Below are positions 19,501 to 29,192 of a stretch of 64,000 bases of DNA, piece after piece. The number at the start of each line of letters is the position of its first letter. The first letter of the stretch is position 1. The notes below the pieces were generated by a model. It searched no databases. It saw only the letters and a list, made by a program, of their open reading frames with translations, and was not told the DNA's origin. This stretch comes from Flammeovirgaceae bacterium UBA976. GTDB taxonomy: Bacteria; Bacteroidota; Bacteroidia; Cytophagales; Cyclobacteriaceae. Position numbers and translations under genes: made by a program. The stretch is taken from contig DBBU01000052.1 in assembly GCA_002292365.1 (NCBI GenBank), positions 78,734 through 142,733 of the forward strand, in the 5' to 3' direction.

Positions 19501-19575
19501 TGGGAAGTACTGGATTCGAACCAGCGACCCCCGCCCTGTCAAGGCGGTGCTCTAAACCAACTGAGCTAACTTCCC
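19501..19575 (-). tRNA. tRNA-Val (GAC)
   Basis: A complete cloverleaf on the minus strand: acceptor GGGAAGT pairs perfectly with ACTTCCC, anticodon stem CCGCC/GGCGG holds the loop TTGACAG with anticodon GAC, and the T-loop is TTCGAAT. Discriminator base is A; CCA is not fully encoded. Confidence 0.95.
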
Positions 19576-19862
19576 ATTTTTTAAAAAATAAGCTAGACTT
19601 CTCTTTTAAAATCAATTGTCAAACTTAAATAACCGACCGTTAACATCGTAAGAAATTTAAATGATTATTAACATATAATTTTTCTTTATGATCGGAAGAT
19701 ACTTTTTAGATAGGTCTAAAGAACTTGACGGCTGTGAGGATATAGAAATGGAGGTCTGATTCAAGAGGTTTCTCCCATGAACAAGAGGGTTTCTTTCTTT
19801 GTATAAAGGAGTTAGTCATATTTTTTATTTACTTTATAATCATATTGATATTCTATCTTATA

Positions 19863-20711
19863 GTGCCCTTATATTTTCAATATTATCAACCTGCGCTGCT
19901 TCGAGACCTCCATTCGTGTTTTACACGGACGTTTGCCCAAGCCAACGCTCCCTTACGGTTGTCTTATGAGGAATTTTCTATCAGAATGTTAGAAAAATTA
20001 GGGCTGGATGGGGATATTAGTGGCGTGATGTTTGAAGATAAAGCGCTTATTGGTTTTGTATTACAGAGCCGGGCCCATTTTCAAGGATTAGATACCGTTT
20101 ATAATGGAGGCACCGGTGTCATAGCAGTGCATCGGGGAAAAGGAATCATTCAGAAAATATATAAAAATTTACTGCCCTATTTGAGGGAAAGTGGCGCGGA
20201 CAGAGTCTTACTGGAAGTCATCACGACCAACGCGCACGCATTGAAATTATATGAAACTATGGGATTTAAAAAAAAACAACTGCTGCATTGCTTTAAGGGG
20301 TCTGTTGTTGCGGATATGGGATTGAATCATCTTGTTTTTCGGGAATCGCAGGATTTTCAATTGAATCGATTTAATACATTTGTTGACTTTTCTCCCTCTT
20401 TTATAGATGCCAACGAACGTTTAAATGCCAACTGGAAATACGAAAAATTAATAGAAGGTTATCAGGGGGACACGTTAATAGGCTATATCATTTTTCAAAA
20501 ACATTTGGGGAGGATATCACAGTTAGGGGTTCGAAAGGATCACCGAAGACAAGGCGTGGGAACCGGTTTGCTACAATATGCTCAGCAGGAATGTCAAAGA
20601 AACCTGACCCTGATGAATATCCCCCATAAAGCAAAGGGTATGTTCAATTTTTTAATAAATACAGGATTGGTCAATAATGTGGATCAATATGAGATGGAGA
20701 TGAGGTTATGA
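19863..20711 (+). CDS. tandem GNAT-family N-acetyltransferase
   Basis: A protein of about 282 residues with two GNAT folds. The first (about residues 10-150) has GGTGVIAVHRGKGIIQKIYK for acetyl-CoA binding and NAHALKLYETMGF; the second (about 170-280) has LGVRKDHRRQGVGTGLLQYA. The start is uncertain: the frame has no ATG near the front, only a GTG at 19863 and a TTG at 19845, and it is open further upstream. The stop overlaps the murF-alr start (ATGA), so the pair is co-translated. The substrate is unknown; a link to cell-wall metabolism is only positional. Confidence 0.85.
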   Translation: MPLYFQYYQPALLRDLHSCFTRTFAQANAPLRLSYEEFSIRMLEKLGLDGDISGVMFEDKALIGFVLQSRAHFQGLDTVYNGGTGVIAVHRGKGIIQKIYKNLLPYLRESGADRVLLEVITTNAHALKLYETMGFKKKQLLHCFKGSVVADMGLNHLVFRESQDFQLNRFNTFVDFSPSFIDANERLNANWKYEKLIEGYQGDTLIGYIIFQKHLGRISQLGVRKDHRRQGVGTGLLQYAQQECQRNLTLMNIPHKAKGMFNFLINTGLVNNVDQYEMEMRL

Positions 20712-23122
20712 AGATGACGTGGTCACAGCTAGTTAATGAAGTCGAAGGGACAGAACTCTGTCATCATTCAGAAGTAGTAATTACCCGGTTGGCTTATGAC
20801 TCGCGATTGATTTCCCTATGGGAAGGGTTGCTTTTTATAGCTCTGAAAAGTGCACGAGCGGATGGGCATGATTTTATTCCTGAGCTTTATGCCAGAGGAG
20901 TGCGTTGTTTTGTGGTTGAAAGGGCCATTGATGTTAATCTTTACCCGAAAGCCAATATCTTTTTAACTACCTCTAGCAGGGCATGCTTACAAGATTTGGG
21001 AAGATGCGCGGTCGCACATCACCCCATCCCGCTGATTGCCATTACTGGGAGCAATGCCAAGACCTTGGTGAAAGAATGGTTGGCTACGCTCCTTTCAGAA
21101 AAGTTTGTGGTGGCCAAAAGTCCCCAGAGCTTTAATTCTCAAATTGGGGTCCCTCTTTCGGTATGGGATCTCTCAGCGCATCATCAGATAGGCATTTTTG
21201 AAGCAGGAATCTCTCAACAAGGAGAAATGGAGCACTTGGAAAAAATTCTTCAACCGAGCATAGGAATCTTCACCAACATTGGAGAAGCTCATGATCAAGG
21301 TTTTAAAGACTTAGGAAATAAAATTAATGAAAAAGCAAAATTGTTTGTAGGGACTCAGCAAATCATTTGTCGGCGAGATCATGGTGATGTTTTTGATTAT
21401 TTGAAAGGGTTGTATCCCAATAGGATATTTGATTGGTCAACAACCGACCCGCAAGCATGCTTTTATTATACCCTTTCCAAAAGCAGTGTATCCCTTCAAT
21501 TCGAAGGAGTTTGGTATGTCTTTCAATTTCCTTTTTCTTTTGAAATTTGGATAGAGAATGCCCTGCATGCCCTCACAGCAGCCTTACTTTGTGGATTAGA
21601 CCAAGCGACCCTTCAACAGGGTTTGGATAAACTTAAACCCTTGGAAATGAGGTTGGAAATTAAAAAGGGGATCGATAATTGTTATTTGATTGATGATACT
21701 TATAACAACGATTTTCAAGGCCTTAAGGTGGCCCTTGATTTCCTAAAACAACAAAAGCAGCGGCAAAATAAAACAGTTATTTTAACAGATATCCAACAAT
21801 CTGGGTTAAACGATGCCCACCTTTATAAAAAGGTGAATGAACTATTGGTCAATCATCAGATCAATCGATTGTTTACCATTGGTAAACAAATTGCGGTATC
21901 TCAAAATCAATTTGAGATACCCGTTATTTCTTATCTCACGGTAGCAGATTTTTTATCAAATCAACCTGATTTTCAGGATGAGATGATTTTAGTTAAAGGG
22001 GCAAGAAAGTTTACATTAGAACGAATTATTCATCGACTGGAAGCCAAAAAACATCGAACCCAACTTGAAATCCGACTGGAAGGGATTGTTCAAAACTTAA
22101 ATCAATACAAGCAACGCCTGTCCGAAAAGACAAAAATAATGGTCATGGTGAAAGCTTTTGGCTATGGAGGAGGAGATCTCGAAATAGCCAATGTATTGCA
22201 ATTTCATCATATTGATTATTTAGGCGTGGCTTATTTAGATGAAGCCATAGCACTCAGAAAAAATGGAATTGATACCCCAATTATGGTGATGAATCCAGAT
22301 TTAAACCAATTGGAGATTTTTTGTGATTATCAGTTGGAACCTGAAATTTACAATTTAGCTGGCCTAAAGCAGGTAATGACCTTAGCCTCGAAGCCTAAAA
22401 TTCATTTAAAAATAGATACGGGCATGCATCGCTTGGGGTTTGATCCTAGTGAGGTGAATAAAATCAAGAGTTTGCTTTCGGAGGGCGATGTAGAGGTGGC
22501 AGGGATTTTTACTCATTTCTCTATGGCTGACTTGCCCTCGGAAGATGATTTTACCCACAATCAGGCCCACATTTTTGAGCAAACCTATCTCAAGCTAACC
22601 ATGGACTTATCTTATCAGCCGCTTAAATATGCTTGCAATTCTTCGGCCATAGTTAGATTTTCTGAATACCAATTTGATATGGTCCGATTGGGTATCGGTC
22701 TCTATGGGTTTGATCCCTCAGGGTCCATGAACCTATCTCCAGTAAGTATTTTGAAGACGCGGATTTCTCAAATAAAAACAGTTAAAAAGGGGGAGTATAT
22801 CGGTTATGGTACAACTGGACGTGCCGATCGTGATACTGCGATAGCCATCGTTCCCATTGGCTATGCCGATGGCTATGCAAGAGTTTTCGGTAATGGGAGG
22901 GGCTTTATGGGTCTCCACGACAATCAGGTGCCAACGATCGGTAACGTCTGTATGGACATGACCATGCTCGATGTCACAGGTATCAGCTGCCTTGAAGGGA
23001 ATACGGTGGTCGTTTTTGGGGAAAATCCAACGATTGAAGATTTGGCCGAATGGGCACAAACCATTCCTTATGAGATTCTGACCAGCGTAAGTCAACGGGT
23101 AAGTAGAATTTTTATTGGATGA
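20708..23122 (+). CDS. murF-alr: bifunctional UDP-MurNAc-tripeptide:D-Ala-D-Ala ligase / alanine racemase
   Basis: An 804-residue fusion typical of Bacteroidota. Residues 1 to about 455 are MurF, adding D-Ala-D-Ala to UDP-MurNAc-tripeptide: AYDSR in the N-domain, the ATP loop ITGSNAKTLVKEWL, EAGISQQGEM, TNIGEAHDQGF and the C-domain DDTYNND. Residues about 458-804 are alanine racemase, making D-Ala: PLP lysine in MVMVKAFGYGGG, then KIDTGMHRLGF, CNSSAI and the catalytic Tyr region YIGYGTTGRADRD, ending in EILTSVSQRVSRIF. The P-loop has Ala where Gly is normal (GSNAKT). The fusion couples D-Ala supply with its use. Confidence 0.96.
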   Translation: MKMTWSQLVNEVEGTELCHHSEVVITRLAYDSRLISLWEGLLFIALKSARADGHDFIPELYARGVRCFVVERAIDVNLYPKANIFLTTSSRACLQDLGRCAVAHHPIPLIAITGSNAKTLVKEWLATLLSEKFVVAKSPQSFNSQIGVPLSVWDLSAHHQIGIFEAGISQQGEMEHLEKILQPSIGIFTNIGEAHDQGFKDLGNKINEKAKLFVGTQQIICRRDHGDVFDYLKGLYPNRIFDWSTTDPQACFYYTLSKSSVSLQFEGVWYVFQFPFSFEIWIENALHALTAALLCGLDQATLQQGLDKLKPLEMRLEIKKGIDNCYLIDDTYNNDFQGLKVALDFLKQQKQRQNKTVILTDIQQSGLNDAHLYKKVNELLVNHQINRLFTIGKQIAVSQNQFEIPVISYLTVADFLSNQPDFQDEMILVKGARKFTLERIIHRLEAKKHRTQLEIRLEGIVQNLNQYKQRLSEKTKIMVMVKAFGYGGGDLEIANVLQFHHIDYLGVAYLDEAIALRKNGIDTPIMVMNPDLNQLEIFCDYQLEPEIYNLAGLKQVMTLASKPKIHLKIDTGMHRLGFDPSEVNKIKSLLSEGDVEVAGIFTHFSMADLPSEDDFTHNQAHIFEQTYLKLTMDLSYQPLKYACNSSAIVRFSEYQFDMVRLGIGLYGFDPSGSMNLSPVSILKTRISQIKTVKKGEYIGYGTTGRADRDTAIAIVPIGYADGYARVFGNGRGFMGLHDNQVPTIGNVCMDMTMLDVTGISCLEGNTVVVFGENPTIEDLAEWAQTIPYEILTSVSQRVSRIFIG

Positions 23123-23201
23123 GTAATTATTTGACCGTTAATAAAGTTAGTGATTAAATCAGATGCTTTTTTTGACTATATTATCCTTTAATCTCAAAAA
23201 T

Positions 23202-24944
23202 ATGGTCAAGAAATCAATTAATTCTTGCATTATTTTCTCTCTTTTGTTCTTTTCATGTCAAAATAAAAAGAGCCCTAGGAAAGAAGCAGAAAATCCTCAA
23301 TTTGCCCAATCTAAACAAGGCATGGTGGTGGCCGCACAACCACTAGCAACAGTAGTCGGCAATAAAATATTAGCATTGGGAGGGAATGCTGCGGATGCTG
23401 CGGTGGCTACAGGCTTTGCTTTGGCAGTGGTTGAGCCTACGATGAATGGCATTGGAGGGAGGAGCCAAATATTAGTTCGAAAAACGGATGGCTCTTTTCA
23501 ATCTTATAATGCCATGACCGAAATACCTGCTAGTTATAGGATACCTGATTCAGTAGTATCTTCTGGTCATGGTACAATTGCTATTCCAGGGGTGGTTGCG
23601 GGTTTAGTGAAATTGCATGAGGATCACGGATCATTGCCTTTGGAAACAGTCATGCAGGGGGCCATTGAATTGGCAATCAAAGGGTTTGAAATTTTACCAG
23701 GAGAGGCGGCGCGACATAAAATGGCCTATGAAAATATACGGGGAAATGTCGGTTTAAGTGCACAAATGCTCAAGGGGGATTCTATGCTATATCAAGCAGG
23801 AGAGCGATTGATTCAGGCCGACTTGTCACAGACCCTTACGCGGATTGCCCAAAGTGGCGGCCGCGATTTTTATGAAGGGGAAACGGCTCTTCGCATTGCC
23901 GAAGACATGGCAGGTAATGGGGGATTTGTTTCGATGGAAGATTTGGCGCAATACAAGGTGTTGGATGGACGTATGGTGACTACCCAATACCGTGGGTATG
24001 ACATTCACTCCATTGCGGCCCCAGCAGGAGGTGGCTTGGTGATCAAGGCATTGAATCTTTTGGAACCCTTTGAATTATCCCTTATGAATTCTGCTGAATG
24101 GGCCTTGGTCATCAATCAAGCCTTAGCTCTTGCTGCGAACAGCAGACATGAAGACTACTATGAATTAGATTTACTGTCCGTACAAGACAAAGAATGGGCA
24201 GAAAAAGCGTCTGAAAACTTCATCGTTCCTGAATGGGCTGCTGCTGAGGCATCCCTTTACTATCAAGAGGCACAAAACCTTCGCGTAACCAATGTCGATT
24301 GGTCAGGAGATACTTGGGGAGAGGACAGTCATCATACCACGCATTTTACTACGGCGGATTGTCAGGGCATGGTGGTTTCAATTACCCAAACTCTAGGCCC
24401 ACTTTTTGGTTCTAAGGTGATGACGCCTGGATTGGGCTTTGTTTATGCATCCACGATGGGAGCATATTTATCAGGAACGGATCAAGCGCCAGGTTCACGG
24501 CCAAGAACAACAATTGCACCGACCATTGTCACGAAGGATAGGAAAACGGTCATGGTACTGGGTGCGGCTGGAGGATTAAGAATTTTGTCAGGAATTGTAC
24601 AAACAATCTCTCGATTTATTGATCAAGGAATGTCTTTACAAGCCGCAGTTATGGCACCAAGAGTACATCCCATGTCTACCTTTGATTCACTATCTCACAA
24701 TTATGTAGGCAGAGGGCTTCAAATCAATGCCGAATTTACGCCCAATAATGGTTGGGCTGCAGCAGATTCATTGCTATGGTTGGATGCTGGGTTTGAGGTG
24801 ACCCCCCTCGAGCGTTATGGCGCTTTTGCCCGAGTTCATGCTTTGCGCTATGACGAGATGACTCAGCTTTGGACCGGGGTCGCTGATGCAGATTGGGAAG
24901 GCACAGCAAAAGGTCCTGTCGAAAGTATTTGTATGACTCAATAG
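23202..24944 (+). CDS. gamma-glutamyltranspeptidase-family lipoprotein
   Basis: About 580 residues from the ATG at 23202. The start MVKKSINSCIIFSLLFFSC is a lipoprotein signal. The body is a GGT-type Ntn hydrolase: KQGMVVAAQPLATVVGNKIL, GGNAADAAVATGFALAVVEP, then the nucleophile region SHHTTHFTTADCQGM whose first Thr after HT becomes the new N-terminus after self-cleavage, and PGSRPRTTIAPTIV. GGTs cleave gamma-glutamyl bonds of glutathione and similar compounds. The loop after the nucleophile (PGLGFVYASTMGAYL) differs from classical GGT, so substrate range may differ. creD follows 24 bases later. Confidence 0.88.
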   Translation: MVKKSINSCIIFSLLFFSCQNKKSPRKEAENPQFAQSKQGMVVAAQPLATVVGNKILALGGNAADAAVATGFALAVVEPTMNGIGGRSQILVRKTDGSFQSYNAMTEIPASYRIPDSVVSSGHGTIAIPGVVAGLVKLHEDHGSLPLETVMQGAIELAIKGFEILPGEAARHKMAYENIRGNVGLSAQMLKGDSMLYQAGERLIQADLSQTLTRIAQSGGRDFYEGETALRIAEDMAGNGGFVSMEDLAQYKVLDGRMVTTQYRGYDIHSIAAPAGGGLVIKALNLLEPFELSLMNSAEWALVINQALALAANSRHEDYYELDLLSVQDKEWAEKASENFIVPEWAAAEASLYYQEAQNLRVTNVDWSGDTWGEDSHHTTHFTTADCQGMVVSITQTLGPLFGSKVMTPGLGFVYASTMGAYLSGTDQAPGSRPRTTIAPTIVTKDRKTVMVLGAAGGLRILSGIVQTISRFIDQGMSLQAAVMAPRVHPMSTFDSLSHNYVGRGLQINAEFTPNNGWAAADSLLWLDAGFEVTPLERYGAFARVHALRYDEMTQLWTGVADADWEGTAKGPVESICMTQ

Positions 24945-24968
24945 TTATTATTAATTAACAAATGACCC

Positions 24969-26336
24969 ATGAAGGAACAAGAAGCCGTTACTTTGATTGA
25001 AAAAGCAAATGCTTGGTTGAAGGCATCTATTAGTATCAGATTATTGACCATTGGATTGCTTATTTTGTTGTTGCTCATTCCTGTTTCAATGGTGCAGGAT
25101 TTAATCAAGGAGCGCCATGAACGTCAAGAGGAAGCCATAAAAGAGGTCAGCAACAAGTGGGGGAGTGCGCAAACCCTTCTAGGATTGGTACTGACGGTGC
25201 CTTACACCACTTTTTCCAAAGTCTACAACAACGATGGCGAAATGATCAAATGGGTTGAATCCAGATCGTATGCCCATTTTTTACCCGATCAATTAAACAT
25301 TGATGGTGAAATATTGCCTGAAATGAGGTATCGAGGGATTTACGAGGTAACCGTTTATCGTTCCAAAATGAAAATTTCAGGGATATTTTCACCTCCAAAC
25401 TTTGGGGATTGGAAAATACCGGTAGAGGATATCCTCTGGGAGGAGGCCTCTGTTGCTTTTGGATTGTCTGATTTGAGGGGCATACAAGAGGAAGTAACCC
25501 TACATTGGGAAAATGATATTTATCGTTTTAAGCCAGGGATTGAATCAGATGAGGTAATTCAAAAGGGAATCAGTACTCGAATTCTTATATCCCCTAGTTC
25601 AAATGGACCATGGAACTTTTCACTTGACCTCAGCATTAATGGCAGCACAAGCTTGAGCATGGTACCCTTAGGAAAATCAACCCGTGTCAAATTAAATTCA
25701 TCATGGCCAAGTCCAAGTTTTGATGGTGCGTTCTTGCCAGATTACCGAACGATTGGTCAGGAGGGTTTTCATGCAGCATGGGAGGTCTTAAACTTAAATC
25801 GATCATATCCACAAAGTTTTAGAGGAACGGTTCAAGGCATTTATGAATCTGCTTTTGGTGTCAACTTATGGGTGCCGGCCGATGACTACCAGCAGACCAT
25901 GCGGGCAGCAAAATATGCCTCTTTGTTTATCGCCCTGACTTTTTTACTATTCTTTTTTGTTCAATTACTCAATGGATTGCGTATTCATCCTGTGCAATAT
26001 GTGATCGTAGGCTTGGCCCTCTGTGTTTTTTATACCCTTTTGATTGCCTTGAGTGAGCACCTCTCATTTGGCCTCAGTTATTTGATGGGCAGTGTAATCA
26101 TCATTTTGATGATTACTTTATTTGCCCATAGTTTTTCAAAAAAAAGGAAATTGACTCAAGTCATTGGAGGGATTTTAATCTTGCTTTACGCATTTATTTA
26201 TTTAATTATTCAAATTGAAGACTATGCACTCCTTGTGGGAAGTTTAGGATTGTTATCTGTTTTGGCCATCACCATGTACCTCTCTAGAAAAATTGACTGG
26301 CATGCCTATCCTACTAAATCTCCACCCAAAGAGTAG
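24969..26336 (+). CDS. creD: CreD-like inner-membrane protein
   Basis: A 455-residue protein with one N-terminal helix (about 20-42), a large periplasmic domain (about 45-305) and a cluster of about six helices to the C-terminus. The text LLILLLLIPVSMVQDLIKER, then VSNKWGSAQTLLGLVLTVPY is the CreD signature. CreD affects envelope integrity and beta-lactam or colicin tolerance in Proteobacteria; its reaction is unknown. The usual cre regulators are not adjacent. It is probably co-transcribed with the ggt-like gene. Confidence 0.93.
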   Translation: MKEQEAVTLIEKANAWLKASISIRLLTIGLLILLLLIPVSMVQDLIKERHERQEEAIKEVSNKWGSAQTLLGLVLTVPYTTFSKVYNNDGEMIKWVESRSYAHFLPDQLNIDGEILPEMRYRGIYEVTVYRSKMKISGIFSPPNFGDWKIPVEDILWEEASVAFGLSDLRGIQEEVTLHWENDIYRFKPGIESDEVIQKGISTRILISPSSNGPWNFSLDLSINGSTSLSMVPLGKSTRVKLNSSWPSPSFDGAFLPDYRTIGQEGFHAAWEVLNLNRSYPQSFRGTVQGIYESAFGVNLWVPADDYQQTMRAAKYASLFIALTFLLFFFVQLLNGLRIHPVQYVIVGLALCVFYTLLIALSEHLSFGLSYLMGSVIIILMITLFAHSFSKKRKLTQVIGGILILLYAFIYLIIQIEDYALLVGSLGLLSVLAITMYLSRKIDWHAYPTKSPPKE

Positions 26337-26814
26337 TATCTGAATAGCAGAGTTTATAAATTCATCTTGTGGGGGCGGGGTCCGGCATAACTCCCTTAGT
26401 CACAGAAAAATTAAATCAATATTTATTCTCAATGAATATTATTCGATGAGCCCCTCTTTTGTAACTACAATTTAACCTGTCTTTTGAATGATGAAATGAA
26501 TACTTCATCCTCTACCAGAAGTCGCCACATTAAAAATCTCATGTTTGGAAAATCAATAATAGATTTCAGTGCCAAAATAATCAATACTACGTGTATTAAA
26601 AAATAAGGTCATTTGAATATCAAATGCAGAAGGGTCAAAAGCGCAGCCATCACCAATCTCTTTGAGGCATCCTTTTATGTTTACTCATAATCCCATGCCA
26701 TATTTGAGTAATGCGCTCACTTCAGAAAATTTAGAGAGGGTTGAAGTCACTTGTTTTTATGGAAAAAAGGGATGAAATCAAGAAGCCTTTAAAATGGGCC
26801 TCAGGATTGATTTT
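26337..26814. other. gene-free stretch after creD
   Basis: About 480 bases with no intact gene. On the minus strand near 26480-26600 a short open frame reads DFPNMRFLMWRLLVEDEV and may be an old remnant, but it is too short to name. No hairpin with a T-run was found. Confidence 0.4.
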
Positions 26815-27840
26815 TTATAATTTAGTCCATGATAATAGCCAATTTACGGCACTAGAATCACTGTAAATAGCGTCCCAGCCCCAATGACCCACGTTTTGTT
26901 CTGTACGGAATTTGATGTTTGCACCGTAAGAATGCAGCGTGTCAGCCATTTTTTTCGCTAAGTCATACGAGGAAATCTGATCGATATCCCCATGGCTCAT
27001 CCATATAGGAATATCTTTAATTTTTTCAGCCAGTGGAAGATAATTAAAGGGGCCGTGATGGGGAGATAAAGGCATCAGGGCAGCAAAGATATCAGGCTCT
27101 TGGGCAGCCACTATAAATGTCCCTCGGCCTCCCATACTTAGGCCCGTAAGATAGATTCTGCTCACATCAATATTTACGTTGTCTTTTATGTTTTCAATGA
27201 TGTCAAGGATCTTCTTGGGATCCCAATCAACTTCTAATCGAATAGGGGCGACAAATACATAAGGATCCTCTTCTGACTTGTAAAAGATCTTTCTGGTATG
27301 GTCTCTCGAAATAAAATGTTCAGGTTTTGCGGTAACGCTCCCGTGAAGGTAAATAATGAGAGGGTATTTTTTGGAGTGCGAGTATTTTTTCGGTAACTCA
27401 ACAACAAAAGAATACCCACATCTCCATCTCAAATGGTCATCAATAAATGCTTCAAAATTATGAGTAGGTTGTTCATAATGTTCTCCCCAAAAGGGCTTTT
27501 TACTCCAAGGATCTAATCCAGGTTTCATCCACCAAGATTTAATCCTTCCTTCTCGCCACCACTGATTAAAACCTTCGGGGATGTCTTCATCTCGGTAATA
27601 TAACCTTTGAGTTGTAACGGTGCTGGGATATTCAAGAGCGGTAAGTGAATTGATTTTAAGCAGGTCGCCCCCATTGAAATGAGGCCAGCTGATAAGTCCA
27701 TCACTTGAGTAGATTTCCGAAGCCTCTTTGAGGCATGGAGGAGATTTACTTTTATTCGTTATTATATCATATTGGCTAAATGTTTTGAAAGAATAACTTA
27801 GGAGAACTATTAAAAAAAGACACTGACTGATGAAGTTCAT
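26815..27840 (-). CDS. secreted alpha/beta-hydrolase, prolyl-oligopeptidase/PHB-depolymerase-like
   Basis: A 341-residue protein with a signal peptide (MNFISQCLFLIVLLSYSFKTFS). The catalytic domain has the oxyanion text YPLIIYLHGSVTAKPE, the nucleophile elbow YLTGLSMGGRGTF (Ser near residue 240), the acid in WMSHGDIDQI and the His in NVGHWGWDAI. This arrangement matches the single-domain esterases often annotated as dienelactone-hydrolase or PHB-depolymerase related. The first 110 residues are not assigned. It is a single gene; the substrate is unknown. Confidence 0.85.
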   Translation of the reverse strand: MNFISQCLFLIVLLSYSFKTFSQYDIITNKSKSPPCLKEASEIYSSDGLISWPHFNGGDLLKINSLTALEYPSTVTTQRLYYRDEDIPEGFNQWWREGRIKSWWMKPGLDPWSKKPFWGEHYEQPTHNFEAFIDDHLRWRCGYSFVVELPKKYSHSKKYPLIIYLHGSVTAKPEHFISRDHTRKIFYKSEEDPYVFVAPIRLEVDWDPKKILDIIENIKDNVNIDVSRIYLTGLSMGGRGTFIVAAQEPDIFAALMPLSPHHGPFNYLPLAEKIKDIPIWMSHGDIDQISSYDLAKKMADTLHSYGANIKFRTEQNVGHWGWDAIYSDSSAVNWLLSWTKL

Positions 27841-27970
27841 TTGTCTTTAAAAATAATTTATTCCCATTATTTATAAAAATTAATGTGATTTTTATACTGT
27901 AAATTTTAAATGATACCTGTTTTTTAGCCTATCTAAAGATGTTCAAGATTTTTGTGAGAGTTTCGTTTTT

Positions 27971-27984
27971 TTTGTAATTTACCC
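27971..27984 (+). promoter_or_regulatory. candidate promoter -7 region of the alkB-like gene
   Basis: TTTGTAATTTACCC lies 19 bases before the ATG at 28004 and shares the TTTGTAATTT core with sites at 13949 and 37989. Confidence 0.4.
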
Positions 27985-28003
27985 TTAAACACAATTTGCA
28001 GCT

Positions 28004-29056
28004 ATGCGTGATTTAAAATATTTATTTGCCTATAGTATCCCGCTGAGTACTTTTTTTTCGATTTATTTTCAGGGTATGTGGGCGTATAGCTCAGTTTATT
28101 ATGCTTTTGTGATCATCCCATTGTTGGAATTTTGGTTGAAACAATCCAGTACGGTTTATTCTGACCAAGAAAAGGAAGACAGAATCAAAAAGAAACTTTT
28201 TGATTTGATGCTTTATCTCAATGTACCTATTGTTTTTGGCCTGCTCGGTTATGGTCTAGTTCGCTTGCATCAAGATGCTTTATTGACGTATGAACAGATA
28301 GGAATATTGTCTTCTTTGGGGATTTTATTGGCCACTAATGGGATCAATGTTGCTCACGAACTGGGCCATCGATCATCAAGATTTGAACGCACCTTATCCA
28401 AGCTACTTTACATGCCTTGCTTGTATATGCATTTTTTTCTTGAACACAACTATGGCCATCATAAACATATGGCCACACCCAATGATCCGGCTACGGCAAG
28501 ATACAATCAACCTCTCTATTCTTTTTGGATCAGTTCGGTGATCAACCAATATAAAAATGCGTGGAACATTCAATTCGGTTTTTTGGCCAGAAAACACAAA
28601 TCATTCTTTTCTTTTGATAATGACATGCTGTTTTATTTACTATTTCAGGGGCTCTATTTAGGTTTGATTTTTACCTACTTGGGTACGGATGGCTTAGTTA
28701 TGGGTCTGATCGTGGGGATCAGTTCTTTTTTGTTTTTAGAAACGATCAACTACATCGAGCATTATGGATTGCGACGGGTACTGCTGCCTTCTGGAAAATA
28801 TGAACGAATCACGGCCCTTCACTCTTGGAATTCAAATCACATCATGGGGCGCATTGTTTTATATGAACTGACCCGACACAGTGATCACCATTTCAAGTCA
28901 AATAAGAAGTATCAAGTATTAGAACATAAAGAAGAAAGTCCACAGCTTCCTTTTGGTTACCCTGCGGCCATGCTTTTGGCATTGGTTCCTCCAATGTGGT
29001 TTCGAGTGATGAATAGTAGGGTCCCTACCCAAATGTTGCCTGATGGCAGTTTTTAA
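28004..29056 (+). CDS. alkB: alkane 1-monooxygenase (AlkB-like, membrane di-iron)
   Basis: A 350-residue membrane protein with six or so helices and the eight-His di-iron signature: NVAHELGHR near residue 118, EHNYGHHKH near 146, NYIEHYGL near 248 and LTRHSDHHFKS near 291. NYIEHYG is the hallmark separating AlkB from fatty-acid desaturases. AlkB hydroxylates terminal carbons of n-alkanes with rubredoxin as electron donor. No rubredoxin or alcohol dehydrogenase gene is adjacent, so partners must lie elsewhere. It has its own likely promoter just upstream. Confidence 0.93.
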   Translation: MRDLKYLFAYSIPLSTFFSIYFQGMWAYSSVYYAFVIIPLLEFWLKQSSTVYSDQEKEDRIKKKLFDLMLYLNVPIVFGLLGYGLVRLHQDALLTYEQIGILSSLGILLATNGINVAHELGHRSSRFERTLSKLLYMPCLYMHFFLEHNYGHHKHMATPNDPATARYNQPLYSFWISSVINQYKNAWNIQFGFLARKHKSFFSFDNDMLFYLLFQGLYLGLIFTYLGTDGLVMGLIVGISSFLFLETINYIEHYGLRRVLLPSGKYERITALHSWNSNHIMGRIVLYELTRHSDHHFKSNKKYQVLEHKEESPQLPFGYPAAMLLALVPPMWFRVMNSRVPTQMLPDGSF

Positions 29057-29192
29057 AAAGTACAATTAAGTGCCTTTTATAAAATCAGCTAAGTACAAAG
29101 TGTTAAATTATCAAATATTCCTTTGAAAAATAAAATAAACTTGGTGAAAGAAATCAGAAATTTAATAAGTTTGGTATTAAAGCATAAATACA

